Shown: positions 43,734 through 53,165, counted from the stretch's first letter. The stretch is 64,000 nt of DNA from Natrialba chahannaoensis JCM 10990 (GCF_000337135.1 NZ_AOIN01000056.1:1-64000), one strand, 5' to 3'. The notes: generated by a model not told the origin, from the sequence alone. A program made the numbers and translations.

Positions 43734-44238
43734 TCGGTGATCGGTGGTCAGTGATCGGCAATTGGCAATCGGTAATTCGCTGGCATCTCGCGACTCCGTT
43801 CGAATCCGCTTCATCAGCGGTTGAGGCGAACACTCCGACCCTGAGGCCGACATTGTTGACTATCGGTCGGTATGGGTCTCGCTGCGGTCCTGTTGTAGTC
43901 GGCTTTGCCATCCGTCCTGGGTACACCAGTAGCGGCCAGTGTTTCCCACGCAGAACTGGGTTGGTGCCTCTTTTTTCTTCCTTCCGCAATCTGTTCTCGT
44001 TCGACCCGCGGTCAATACGAAATTACCGCCCTTACTAGACTTCTAAGCCGGATCGCCAGAACCCGGCTGCACTCGTCTTGTGTGGTCTTTTCATGCAGAT
44101 TTCAATACGTGCAACCGTTGCAATTCGTACAGCAAGGGGAGATCGGTTCTCAGGAAGTTGTCGTATCGAACTTAAAGGCTTGCTATCCGAATCCATAGAT
44201 ACTGGACCCAGAGATCATTCAAAGAAAAGTGACTATCA
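43734..44238. other. Intergenic region before the surface-glycan cluster
   Basis: About 505 bp with no gene. It opens with a short tandem of GATCGGT-like words (43734-43785). The last 150 bp are A+T-richer than the neighbouring genes, as expected for a promoter before ATG 44239. Short frames here are not halophilic in composition. Confidence 0.45.
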
Positions 44239-45936
44239 ATGTCGGAACGAAGTGGCATGCGGAACGCGGTACATGGGGACAGATGCGACGAAACGGGCAC
44301 ACCGAACGCTGACACGGATTCGACAACTGGCACGTCTGCTGGGGATGGGAACCTGAACGGGACTGAAGCCAGGAGTGAGAATCCATCAACGCGATCGCGA
44401 CGAACCTTCCTCCAGGGCGCATCGATCGCTGGTATTGCAGCACTCGGCCTTGGGGCAGCCGCAACGAGTTCTGCAACTGCCGTCCACGAAAACGGCGAGG
44501 ACTTCGACAACGTCGTCAACATGGTCGACGCCGGCGCGGACCCGACCGGACAGGAGTCGATCACACCCGTACTCGAGAGCGTCCGTGCTGACAACACCAT
44601 GTTGCTCTTCCCGGAAGGAGAGTACTACATCGACGAACAGTTCCGGTTTACCGGGTTCGAGAAGTTTGGCATCGTTGGGGACGGTGCCACGCTCGTCCCG
44701 GCGAACTATCACGACTTCGATGGGCCGCAGTTCCGCCTGTTTCGGCTCGGCGTCTCGTACAACCCGGGCGGCCACCTTCTCTTCGAGGGCTTCGATGTCG
44801 ACCAGACGGCACCCGACACGGGGATACGAGTCATCGAGGCGACGGCCGCGAATCACCTCGAAGTGCGTGACGTGACGATTCACGGCGAGCACGACAGCGG
44901 GACGTGGGGACCAGGGATGTTCGCCATGGCGGACCCGAACGGCGAGGGAATCGTCGAACGCTTCCGTGCACCTGACGGCGGCGTACACGCGGATCGGACG
45001 CCGAACGCGGGCAACATTTGGCGCGGCCCGATCGGCATCGAGGCCAACACCAACGTCGGCCACATCGAGTTCAAAGACTGCGAACTCGGCGGCTTCCCAG
45101 ATAACGGCCTGTACGCAATCAACGAGGAGGGCTCCGTCTCCGTCAACGGCGGCGAGTTCCGCAACAGCAACGGCGCGAACGTCCGCCTCGGGGGACAGGG
45201 AAGCACCGTCCGCGACGCGACCATCGAGATCGACCGAACGCGCTCGTACGATAACAGCCAGCGCGCGGTTCGCCTCGAGAACGGCGACGAACTCCACGTC
45301 GATAACGTGGATATCTCGATCACGTCGACACAGCCAACCAGCCACGCCATTTCGGTGATGAACACCTGTCACTCCTCGCGCATCGAGAACACGTCGATCG
45401 AGATCAGTGGCGACCAGGTGAACCACGGCATCGTCGTCTCACCGGACGCCGGCTACACGCACGTCTACGGCGGCGACATCGTCCACGAAGCGGCCGGTGG
45501 CTACCCGTTCTGGATCCGCGACAGCGACAAGGACGACCGAGTGCTCGTCGAACTGCTCGACATCTCGGGTGAGGCCGGCGTCACCCGTTCGGGCTTCCGT
45601 GACGGTATCCGCTGTGGTCGAAACGGCTGTCGGTTCAGCAACGTCTCCGTCGACCAGCCCGGTCGCAACGGTGTCGACCGGAACGGGATCTACCTCGCCG
45701 GCGATGACACCACCCTCTATCGCTGTTCCTTCCAGGCCAGCCAGTACCCCTACATCGACAACGGGAACGGCAACCACCTCCGGAACTCGACGGCCGAATC
45801 ACACAACCCGAATCTCGAAGGCGTTCGCCTCTACCCGGGCATCGACGGCCCCGAATTCAGAGTGAACGAGATTACAAACGGTATCGACGACCTCGGCGCG
45901 AGCAACGTGCTGACCTGGCGAAACACGATCGTCTGA
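44239..45936 (+). CDS. Tat-exported right-handed parallel beta-helix protein
   Basis: A 565-residue secreted protein. A disordered N-terminus of about 50 residues precedes the Tat motif STRSRRTFLQGASIAGIAAL and a hydrophobic stretch ending TSSATAVHENG. The mature part starts VNMVDAGADPTGQESITPVL, as in pectate-lyase-like parallel beta-helices, and continues with many short repeats (HLEVRDVTIHGEHDSG, IEFKDCELGGFPDNGLYAIN, GGEFRNSNGANVRLGGQGST, RFSNVSVDQPGRNGVDRNGI). These folds bind or cleave polysaccharide. Catalytic residues cannot be assigned. Internal start 44257 (MRNAV) is possible. Confidence 0.8.
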   Translation: MSERSGMRNAVHGDRCDETGTPNADTDSTTGTSAGDGNLNGTEARSENPSTRSRRTFLQGASIAGIAALGLGAAATSSATAVHENGEDFDNVVNMVDAGADPTGQESITPVLESVRADNTMLLFPEGEYYIDEQFRFTGFEKFGIVGDGATLVPANYHDFDGPQFRLFRLGVSYNPGGHLLFEGFDVDQTAPDTGIRVIEATAANHLEVRDVTIHGEHDSGTWGPGMFAMADPNGEGIVERFRAPDGGVHADRTPNAGNIWRGPIGIEANTNVGHIEFKDCELGGFPDNGLYAINEEGSVSVNGGEFRNSNGANVRLGGQGSTVRDATIEIDRTRSYDNSQRAVRLENGDELHVDNVDISITSTQPTSHAISVMNTCHSSRIENTSIEISGDQVNHGIVVSPDAGYTHVYGGDIVHEAAGGYPFWIRDSDKDDRVLVELLDISGEAGVTRSGFRDGIRCGRNGCRFSNVSVDQPGRNGVDRNGIYLAGDDTTLYRCSFQASQYPYIDNGNGNHLRNSTAESHNPNLEGVRLYPGIDGPEFRVNEITNGIDDLGASNVLTWRNTIV

Positions 45937-45956
45937 CGCCGAGAACCAGAATTTAG

Positions 45957-47069
45957 CTATCGGGTCGCTGCCGCTCGAATCAGCTCCCGGAACGTCACGA
46001 CCTCAAGGTCACGCTCCTCTACCCACTCGAGTGTCTCCCGAATTCGATCTGCAGTTACCTCTTCTTTGAACGTGTGGGCACCGATGATGCCGAGGTCCTC
46101 GTTGGCGGCGAGCTGGTCGAGTTCCCGCTGGACCGCCTCGGGCGTCGTGAACTCGATGAAGTAGTCGCGGTTCGTGTCCAACGGGTCGAATGCGTCCGGA
46201 TCGTTGTGCATCGAGCCCGGGTTGACGTTTGCGATGCCGTCGTAGTACTCGCGGGCGTGTTCGATCGCCCACTCGTCGACGATATCGTAGGGTGCGAGCA
46301 GCGTGTCGACCTCGAAGCCATGGTTCTTGAGTTCCTGTTTGGATCTGCCGAGGAAGTCGTCCATCACGTCTTCTGGATAGCGCTCGACAGCCTCGCCAGC
46401 GGCGAACGATTCGCCGAGCGGTTCGTCGAACTCGAGATAGCCGCCGATATCGTCGGTATTCGAGTCGACGACGGTGCGGCGGACGCTCGTCTCGCCGTCG
46501 GTGACCTCGACGTCGTGGCCGTGGTGGAAGCCGTGATTTCGCTGCTCGGGATAGACGCGAGTATCGTCCGGTCCAGCGTCTTCGACGAGGTCGAACGTGC
46601 CGAGTGCGGTGTGATCCGTCGTATGGGACATGATCTCCCAGCCGGCGTCCTCGAGCTCGGCGATCTGTTCAACGGTCATCCAGTCGGTTCCGTTGAAGTC
46701 CTCGCGGCCGATCCACTCGGTGACGATTCCGGCGCTCGCGGGGACATCGAACTCCTGATGGACGGGGAACGCCTGCTCGTAGTCTTCGATCGGGCCGTCG
46801 TCGTAGACGAAGGCGACGGCACCGCCGTCGATTTCGGGGACGTTGTCAGCAGTCTCCTCGTCTCCATTGCCGTCTCCATCGCCACCACCATTACCGGACG
46901 CATCGCCATCGCCGTTGTCAGCGCCATCCGTACTCGAGTTGTTTGACGCTGGCTCGTCGTCCGACGAGCGAAGATCGGTACAGCCGGCGGTCAGGCCGGC
47001 AAGACCGAGGCCAGTGGTGCCGATGAGCCGGCGACGACTCAGGCGGCGTTCTGTCGGTTCGGTACCCAT
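45957..47069 (-). CDS. Polysaccharide deacetylase-type Tat lipoprotein 1
   Basis: A 370-residue exported lipoprotein. The signal SRRRLIGTTGLGLAGLTAGC has both a twin-arginine motif and a lipobox, followed by a low-complexity linker of Gly/Asp/Asn (DGDASGNGGGDGDGNGDEE). The catalytic domain has NodB-like motifs: GGAVAFVYDDGPIEDYEQAF (Asp-Asp of motif 1) and GWEIMSHTTDHTALGTFDL (HxxxH of motif 2, with the zinc His pair). Later segments TLLAPYDIVDEWAIEHAREY and LGIIGAHTFKEEVTADRIRE complete the barrel. It probably de-N-acetylates or de-O-acetylates a cell-surface glycan outside the cell. The start ATG 47069 places the RR motif near the N-terminus. It is convergent with the beta-helix gene 20 bp away. 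Confidence 0.83.
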   Translation of the reverse strand: MGTEPTERRLSRRRLIGTTGLGLAGLTAGCTDLRSSDDEPASNNSSTDGADNGDGDASGNGGGDGDGNGDEETADNVPEIDGGAVAFVYDDGPIEDYEQAFPVHQEFDVPASAGIVTEWIGREDFNGTDWMTVEQIAELEDAGWEIMSHTTDHTALGTFDLVEDAGPDDTRVYPEQRNHGFHHGHDVEVTDGETSVRRTVVDSNTDDIGGYLEFDEPLGESFAAGEAVERYPEDVMDDFLGRSKQELKNHGFEVDTLLAPYDIVDEWAIEHAREYYDGIANVNPGSMHNDPDAFDPLDTNRDYFIEFTTPEAVQRELDQLAANEDLGIIGAHTFKEEVTADRIRETLEWVEERDLEVVTFRELIRAAATR

Positions 47070-47423
47070 TGGTGTTGTCGCTCGCTTACCGTCGCCCATT
47101 CATACTTATAATTCAGTTAACCGGCTGGTCGACGACGTACAACCGTCGGCTATCGTCGAACGATCGCACAGAATTCGGTCGCTATCGGTAGTCTCGCCGG
47201 CGGTCTGGCACTGGCTGGACGGAAACTGTGCGAGCGCCACACATAGTGTTGTGACCGGCTGTGTCCGCCAGCGGCCGCTCACACCGTTTAACCTGGGTAT
47301 AATAAGGCCCCGTCGGCGTCACCGATCGATCACTGTGGCTACCGATCGTGCGCGATCGACGAACGGGATGGATGGACAGCGGGTCGGTCGGGGACGTGGG
47401 TCGGCGACGTCGGAGACAGATAT
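47070..47423. other. Divergent intergenic region between deacetylase 1 and flippase genes
   Basis: About 350 bp. The sequence near 47100-47120 (TACTTATAATTCAGTTAACC) is A+T-rich and could be the promoter for the minus-strand gene. TATAATAAGGC near 47295 could serve the flippase. No other feature is seen. Confidence 0.4.
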
Positions 47424-49064
47424 ATGAATAGAAGCCTTGCAAGCGGCATATTCTCGGTCGTCAGCACGAAGGTGATCGTGCTCATCGTCACCGCGCTCTC
47501 GACGCCGCTGTTGTACCGGTTCCTCGGTGCGTCGGGGTTCGGTGACTACTCCTTCCTGATGTCGGTGTTCGCCATCTACATGATCTTCGTGAGCTCCGGT
47601 ATCACGGACGGCGTCCGAAAGTTCCTCGCAGAGGATCGAAGTGCGCCCAACTGGAGCGAGCACGTCGTCGGCTACTACTTCCGGCTCGCGGTGGTGCTTG
47701 CTATCGCGGGCGCGGCGCTGTTGTTCGCAAGCGCCCAGTTCGGACTTGTCAGCCTCGCGTTCGGTGACGAGTTGGCGATCTATTTCTATGCGCTCGCGTT
47801 GCTCGTCATCACCGCACAGTTTCGCGACTACGCACGCAAGACACTCATGGGGTTCGGGCTTGAACGCTACTCCGAGCCGCTGAAGGTCCTCGACAAGGTC
47901 GGCTTCGTCGTCGTCGCGATTCCGCTCGTCTACGCCGGCGCTGGCGTCCTCGGCGCGCTCGCGGGCCACCTCTTTGCGAGCCTGCTGGTTGCGACGGTCG
48001 GGCTACTCATCGTCAACCGTCGGATCTCGCTCTCCTGCGTGTTCAGCACGCCCAGTTCCGACTTCCCGCGAAAGAAGATGCTCACGTTCAACTCGATGAG
48101 CATTGCCCTGGTCTTCCTGTTGATGTCGCTCTATCACATCGATATCGTGATGCTCCAGCAGTTCCGCGAAAGCGCTGACGTCGGAAACTACCGGGCTGCA
48201 CTCACGCTCGCGGAGTTCCTCTGGTTCGTCCCCCTCGCCCTCCAGACGGTGTACGTCCACTCGACGTCCGAACTCTGGTCGCAGAACCGCCACCGAAAGA
48301 TCACCGAACTCGCCTCGCGGACGACACGCTACACGCTGCTGTTGACGGTGATCATGGCGGTCGGCCTCGCCGCACTCGCGGACGTCGCCGTCCCGATCTA
48401 CTTCGGTGAGGAAGCAGTGCCCGCGATCGAGCCACTCTTGCTCTTGCTCCCCGGTGCGCTCGGCTTCGCGCTCGCGCGGCCAGTGCTCGCCATCTCGCAG
48501 GGTAACGGCACGCTCAGGTACCCCGTCGCCGCAACCGGTGTCGCGGCGCTTATCAACGTAATTCTCAACGGACTGTTGATCCCGCGCTACGGAATGCACG
48601 GCGCGGCGGTCGCCACAAGCGTCGGTTACGGCTCGATGTTCGTCTTCCACTGCGTGAGCGCGCGCCAGATCGGCTTCGACCCGCTCGCAGACGCCCGGCT
48701 CGGACGTGGACTTCTCGCCGCGGTGCTCTCCGGTGGACCAATCTTCGCGCTCTCGGCGGCGATCACGCACCCGGTTCTCGCGCTCGTAATCGTCCCGCCG
48801 GTCGGTTTCCTCCTGTTCGTCGGCTTCGCGATCCTCGTGGATGCACTCGATCCCACGGAGCCGTTCGAAATCCTCGGCCTCTTCCCCGATCCGATCGGCT
48901 CGAAAGCGACCGTGATTCACGACCGACTCGAGCGCTCGACCGCCGGTAACGACGCGACCTCACGAGGGTGGCTCCAGCGCCTGTTGTTCGTCGTTGGCCT
49001 CTCGCTGCTCGCCTCAGGACTCGCGCTTAGCTTCCTCGGTCCAGCAGTCGACGCGCTGCTCTGA
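47424..49064 (+). CDS. Polysaccharide biosynthesis protein, Wzx-type flippase (MATE-like/MOP superfamily)
   Basis: A 546-residue integral membrane protein with about 14 helices, of the MOP exporter superfamily that flips lipid-linked oligosaccharides across the membrane. Typical features are SLASGIFSVVSTKVIVLIVT at the N-terminus, then LLYRFLGASGFGDYSFLMSV, the loop RDYARKTLMGFGLERYSEPL and the mid-protein FNSMSIALVFLLMSLYHIDI. The C-terminal helices include GGPIFALSAAITHPVLALVI and LFVVGLSLLASGLALSFLGP. It is the export step of the glycan cluster. Length is within the family range. Confidence 0.88.
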   Translation: MNRSLASGIFSVVSTKVIVLIVTALSTPLLYRFLGASGFGDYSFLMSVFAIYMIFVSSGITDGVRKFLAEDRSAPNWSEHVVGYYFRLAVVLAIAGAALLFASAQFGLVSLAFGDELAIYFYALALLVITAQFRDYARKTLMGFGLERYSEPLKVLDKVGFVVVAIPLVYAGAGVLGALAGHLFASLLVATVGLLIVNRRISLSCVFSTPSSDFPRKKMLTFNSMSIALVFLLMSLYHIDIVMLQQFRESADVGNYRAALTLAEFLWFVPLALQTVYVHSTSELWSQNRHRKITELASRTTRYTLLLTVIMAVGLAALADVAVPIYFGEEAVPAIEPLLLLLPGALGFALARPVLAISQGNGTLRYPVAATGVAALINVILNGLLIPRYGMHGAAVATSVGYGSMFVFHCVSARQIGFDPLADARLGRGLLAAVLSGGPIFALSAAITHPVLALVIVPPVGFLLFVGFAILVDALDPTEPFEILGLFPDPIGSKATVIHDRLERSTAGNDATSRGWLQRLLFVVGLSLLASGLALSFLGPAVDALL

Positions 49065-49434
49065 GTGTTTCTTCGGTTCTGGCGGCACTCGAGTAGCAAC
49101 CGTTCGATCCCGTTCCCCTCCAGTTCGAAAACGGGGTTGCTCGTCCGATCAGGTGGGCTCAAGTACCGTGCTGCCCTTGTTTCCTTCCTTCCAGCACTGT
49201 CAGAGCTAGCGTTGCCGCTGTGTCGCAGTGCACTCTTGCCCGTCGCTTGTCAGAAACGTTAACAATCAGTGTGTGGTTCGTTTCGGGTGGTTCGATATGC
49301 TGCCCGGATGCGACCATCATCGCGGAAGAGACAGTCCACTACTCGACAGACGCGGCTACCGATGAGACGGAGAATACGACGAGGAAAATACGGTGGAAAG
49401 AAAATAGAGGAGAACCAGAATTCGAGCGGCTAGC
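49065..49434. other. Intergenic region between convergent flippase and glycosyltransferase genes
   Basis: About 370 bp without a gene. It contains the palindrome ACTCGAGT at 49087-49094 and a TTAACAATCAG stretch near 49259. Short frames across it do not look coding. Confidence 0.4.
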
Positions 49435-50529
49435 TCAGTATACCTGCGCCTCGAGCTGTTCGCTCTGAGCCATATCGAACACCATCGCGAACAGCAGGAG
49501 CGACACGCCGAGTGCGAAGACCAGCACGCTTGCAACACCCTCCAGGAACGGCACTGACAGCTGCGAGAGCGCAATGAATAGCGTCCAGAGTCCAGCGAAG
49601 ACACCGACGCCAGCGGTCGCCGCTCCAAAGAGGTAGAAGAACGCGAGCGGGTGGAAGTCGAGCGCGAGGTACTTCGTCTTGAGCCGCCAGAAGAAGTTTC
49701 GCAGGAGCATCGTCGACACCTTCGGGATGTACTCCGAGTAGGTGATGCTCGACTCCTCGTCACCGTACACTGCCGGCATCGCCACGTCCGCGACGGCCAT
49801 GTCTGCGACGTTTAGCTTCACCAGCAGGTCGTTACAGTAGCCGTAGTACTCGTAGAGCTCCTCGAGTGCAACCGACTCGAGTGCCTCCTGCGAGATTGCG
49901 GTGTACCCGTTCTGCGGGTCCATCGTCTTCCAGTAGCCCGAGGAGACCTTGGTCAGGAACGTTAGGATGGTGTTGCCGACAAACCGAAAGCGCGGCATTG
50001 CCTCGCGGTACTCCGCCGAGAGGAGGCGGTTCCCCTTCGTGTAGTCGGCCTGACCCTCGACGATGGGATCGAGGAGACGTGGCATCTGCGAAAGGTCCAT
50101 CTGACCGTCCGCGTCGACGGTGACGGTTGCGTCGACGCCGTCGTTGCGGGCAGCGAGGTAGCCGGTTTTGATCGCGCCGCCGGCACCCAGGTTCTCGCGG
50201 TGCTGAATCGGCACGACGCGGCCAATTGGGTCGTGGACCTGTGCACGACTCGCCAGCGCCGAGGTGCCGCCGTCGGTGGCGACATCGGCGTAACCCTCCC
50301 CGCTGGCGTAGCGCTGACCGGAGGCTCGTTCGTTCCCAGTTGGGTTCGTTCGTGCGTCACGGTCCCTCGCTGCGGCCTCGCAAATTTCGTCCCAGGTGTC
50401 GTCTGTCGACTGATCATCGATGACGTACAGCCGGTCGACGTACGCCGGCATCTCGGTGATGACGTCGCCGACGAACCCTTCCTCGTTGTACGCCGGGATC
50501 ACAACGCCGACACTACAATCTCGGTACAT
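49435..50529 (-). CDS. Family 2 glycosyltransferase with C-terminal membrane helices
   Basis: A 364-residue membrane-associated glycosyltransferase. The GT-A domain starts VGVVIPAYNEEGFVGDVITE and has the donor Asp in YVIDDQSTDDTWDEICEAAA and the metal DxD in TVTVDADGQMDLSQMPRLLD. A Ser/Gly/Thr-rich insertion (about residues 58-95, GNERASGQRYASGEGYADVA) is spliced between the first strands, absent from typical family members. YWKTMDPQNGYTAISQEALE carries the acceptor-binding region. The last 100 residues hold two helices (FFYLFGAATAGVGVFAGLWT and ASVLVFALGVSLLLFAMVFD). It likely transfers a sugar to dolichyl phosphate or a lipid-linked glycan. Confidence 0.88.
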   Translation of the reverse strand: MYRDCSVGVVIPAYNEEGFVGDVITEMPAYVDRLYVIDDQSTDDTWDEICEAAARDRDARTNPTGNERASGQRYASGEGYADVATDGGTSALASRAQVHDPIGRVVPIQHRENLGAGGAIKTGYLAARNDGVDATVTVDADGQMDLSQMPRLLDPIVEGQADYTKGNRLLSAEYREAMPRFRFVGNTILTFLTKVSSGYWKTMDPQNGYTAISQEALESVALEELYEYYGYCNDLLVKLNVADMAVADVAMPAVYGDEESSITYSEYIPKVSTMLLRNFFWRLKTKYLALDFHPLAFFYLFGAATAGVGVFAGLWTLFIALSQLSVPFLEGVASVLVFALGVSLLLFAMVFDMAQSEQLEAQVY

Positions 50530-50618
50530 AATGTGGTCTGTGTTGTCGTCAGCTCGTGGCAGTGTGGTCGTTCATCGTGTGCCTGTGCGCAGCCAACTGA
50601 GGTCCAGGCGATCCAGCA

Positions 50619-51911
50619 TCACGACTCGTACTCGTCAAGATCTGCCGTCGTCACGACATCAACAGCCGCGTCGTCGATGTACGACAGCAGGTTCCTGAAC
50701 GCGAGTTCGCTCATGCTGTTTGGACCAATTTCCTCGAAGTGAAGCACAGCGAGTTCGCCGTGGGCCGCGGCGTGATCGACGTAGGTTCTGGTGTCCCCGC
50801 CGGCGTTCCCGGAGAAAAAGCCGAGATTGTACGAATCGGAGATCGGGAGCCCGTTCGTCCCGCCGCCGTAGCGGAACGCGCGGTCGTGATACTCCTCGAC
50901 GAGGTCTCGGGTCGTCGGCCCCATGACGTTTCGCGGGGTGAGGAACGTCGCCGTCCCATCCTCGAAGCCGCGGTTCTCGAGCCAGGCGTTGGTCTGTCGA
51001 ATCAGGCCTTCCTGCTCAGTGTCGGAGTAGTCAGTGATGTTCTGCGCACCCGTTCGCGGACGGGCTGCTACGTCCCAGCCAGCCTCAACCAGGTCGTCAA
51101 GCTGGGTCAGCGAAAGTCGACCATCGTTGCCGACCGTCTCGGGGATCACTGCCTCGACGCCCGCGAAGTCGTACTCGGAGAGTGCTTCGAGTGCAATCTC
51201 GTGGTGGCTCTCGAGTGTCCCGTCGAACAGCAGCATGACCTTCCCCCTGTCTGGCCGGGATGCGACACGGAGGTCGTCAATCGTGCAGTCGATCGGACCG
51301 TCAGTCGTGCCGCGCCGGCGTGCCGTGAGTCGGATCTCCCGGACGTTCGAGAGATCCGGCTCGCCGTCGACAGCCGCGGTTCCGAAGTCGACGCGGGTCC
51401 AGCGATCCGTCGGCCCGATCAGGGTTCGGCGCAGCGTGACCGCACGACTCGAGTTCGGGGCGAACAGCTCGAGGGTGAGCACGAGCTGTTCCTGGTCGGC
51501 AAAGCGAACTGCCAGCGAGAGCGTGGAATCGGTCAGATCCTCGCCGCCGGAGCGTGTCGTGTAGATGCCTGCGTACTCGGTTCCCTCCGCTGCCGTGAGG
51601 GACGCGGACTGTGGCCCGCTGTAGGGGTCGCCCTCGTCGGCGTCGAGGTCGCCGGCATCGAGCATCGTGACCCAGCCGTCGAGGTCGTCGAAGGAAACGA
51701 GTGTCTCGCCGGGTAGGTCGTCGGCGCTGTGGTAGTGGAACTCGCGTGTGTCGTCGGCATCACTCTCGGAGTCGTTGTCGTCGTGGTCGCCAGTACCCTC
51801 ACCGTCACCGCCGTCGCCCCAGCCGTCGATGGTGGAGAGACAGCCAGCGACGCCGAGCGTGCCGACGGCTGCAGTCGCCGCCACGAACGATCGTCGGTTG
51901 CTGTCCGTCAT
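50619..51911 (-). CDS. Polysaccharide deacetylase-type Tat lipoprotein 2, metal ligands missing
   Basis: A 430-residue exported lipoprotein. The signal NRRSFVAATAAVGTLGVAGC has the RR motif and lipobox. A beta-sandwich domain (about residues 60-205: VTMLDAGDLDADEGDPYSGP, LDIKNVREIRLTARR-like segments) precedes the NodB-like barrel. There motif 1 reads VMLLFDGTLESHHEIALEAL where DDG is expected, and motif 2 reads AGWDVAARPRTGAQNITDYS where an HxxxH pair is expected. Later elements (TATFLTPRNVMGPTTRDLVE) remain. It is therefore probably not a metal-dependent deacetylase but a glycan-binding relative. Relation to deacetylase 3 at 56145 is clear from the shared domain order. Confidence 0.8.
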   Translation of the reverse strand: MTDSNRRSFVAATAAVGTLGVAGCLSTIDGWGDGGDGEGTGDHDDNDSESDADDTREFHYHSADDLPGETLVSFDDLDGWVTMLDAGDLDADEGDPYSGPQSASLTAAEGTEYAGIYTTRSGGEDLTDSTLSLAVRFADQEQLVLTLELFAPNSSRAVTLRRTLIGPTDRWTRVDFGTAAVDGEPDLSNVREIRLTARRRGTTDGPIDCTIDDLRVASRPDRGKVMLLFDGTLESHHEIALEALSEYDFAGVEAVIPETVGNDGRLSLTQLDDLVEAGWDVAARPRTGAQNITDYSDTEQEGLIRQTNAWLENRGFEDGTATFLTPRNVMGPTTRDLVEEYHDRAFRYGGGTNGLPISDSYNLGFFSGNAGGDTRTYVDHAAAHGELAVLHFEEIGPNSMSELAFRNLLSYIDDAAVDVVTTADLDEYES

Positions 51912-52038
51912 TGGCTCGAAACAGAGCCGTTCGGGTCTTTCTTATACACCTCTTAGTGACCCCAGCGCCGACGCCAGTTCGACTCGGGCCAACAGCCACA
52001 CTGCCGCGAATCGGGGCGAATACGACCGTTAGTAGCTC

Positions 52039-52047
52039 GATAATAAT
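52039..52047 (+). promoter_or_regulatory. TATA-like box for glycosyltransferase gene
   Basis: GATAATAAT is centred about 31 bases before ATG 52074, compatible with a very short leader. Confidence 0.35.
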
Positions 52048-52073
52048 GGCCTGTGGCCCCAGATAGAGTGGCA

Positions 52074-53165
52074 ATGTCACAGCCGCGCGTCACCGTCATT
52101 ATTCCGACGTACAATAGAGCCGAGAGCCTGCCGCGAGCCATCGACAGCGCCCTCGAACAGAGCCTTCTAGCGTCAGATATCGAAGTCGTCGTCGTCGACG
52201 ACGGCTCCACCGACGACACCGCCTCGGTGCTCGCAGGCTACGACGACCCCCGCGTTCGCCCCGTCGTCCACGCGACCAACCAGGGCGCGAACGTCGCCCG
52301 CAACACCGGCATCGACCACGCCCGCGGCGAGTACGTCGCCTTCCTCGACTCCGACGACGAGTGGCACCCCGACAAGCTCGCGCGCCAACTCGAGACACTC
52401 GCCGAGCGCGGCGACGATTGGATCGGCGTCTACTGTGACACCGCACTCGAGTTACCCGAGACGAGCGACCGGGCGCGCGGGTTCGTAGCGTCGTTGCTCG
52501 CGCGCTCGGATTCGGAGCCGGTGCGCGAGGGCAACGAGGAGCTGATCGGTGAGATTCTCGCGGATAACGTCCAGCCTGGCGCGGGCTCGACGCTGGTTGT
52601 CGAGACCGAGGTTGCACGGGCGGTCGACGGCTTCGACGAGGAGCTAGACCGGTTTCAGGATCCGGAGTTCTGCCTGCGCATGCTCAGCGAGGGCAAACTG
52701 GCGTACGTCGACGAGGAACTCGTCGTCCGCGAGGAAACAGGTCACCCGCCGGCTGACGTGATCCGCGAGGCGGACGAGCAGTACCTCTCGCGCTACGAGG
52801 ACGAGGTCGAGCGCTTCGAGGCGGCAGGGTACGACATCCGCGCGAGTCACGAGCTCGTGCTCGCAAAACGCTACCTCGCAGAGGGGCGCTTCCTGCGAGG
52901 TGCGTGGCACCTCCGCGGCGCGGCAACGTCGCCGCGGCGCTGTCCCGGCCTCTGCTGGGCTGCTGGAACGGGTGTGCGACGCCGCCCGAAGACTGTCCTC
53001 GCGGGCACCGCCGTTGTCGTGCTGGTTGCAATCACGATGATTGCGGCGCTCGCGCGCATCTCGGTGACGGACCAGATCGGCCCCGATATCGACGACCTCT
53101 CGGCGGCGGACACGCCGGTCACGATTGACCCCGAGGACGAGCCGGAAGAGTCGCCGGCGGAGTGA
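52074..53165 (+). CDS. Family 2 glycosyltransferase with one C-terminal membrane helix
   Basis: A 363-residue inverting GT2. The GT-A fold begins RVTVIIPTYNRAESLPRAID; the nucleotide Asp is in EVVVVDDGSTDDTASVLAGY; NVARNTGIDHARGEYVAFLD then SDDEWHPDKL contains the DxD-like SDDE metal site. QPGAGSTLVVETEVARAVDG and FDEELDRFQDPEFCLRML are the acceptor loop. The C-terminus holds a helix (PKTVLAGTAVVVLVAITMIA) and an acidic tail (DPEDEPEESPAE), so the protein is tethered to the membrane. ATG 52074 is preferred over 52053. Confidence 0.9.
   Translation: MSQPRVTVIIPTYNRAESLPRAIDSALEQSLLASDIEVVVVDDGSTDDTASVLAGYDDPRVRPVVHATNQGANVARNTGIDHARGEYVAFLDSDDEWHPDKLARQLETLAERGDDWIGVYCDTALELPETSDRARGFVASLLARSDSEPVREGNEELIGEILADNVQPGAGSTLVVETEVARAVDGFDEELDRFQDPEFCLRMLSEGKLAYVDEELVVREETGHPPADVIREADEQYLSRYEDEVERFEAAGYDIRASHELVLAKRYLAEGRFLRGAWHLRGAATSPRRCPGLCWAAGTGVRRRPKTVLAGTAVVVLVAITMIAALARISVTDQIGPDIDDLSAADTPVTIDPEDEPEESPAE

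Noticed and set aside
43905-44198. A 97-codon frame upstream of the beta-helix gene
   Set aside because: It is rich in Cys, Ser and Phe with no halophilic bias, and several overlapping short frames occupy the same region.
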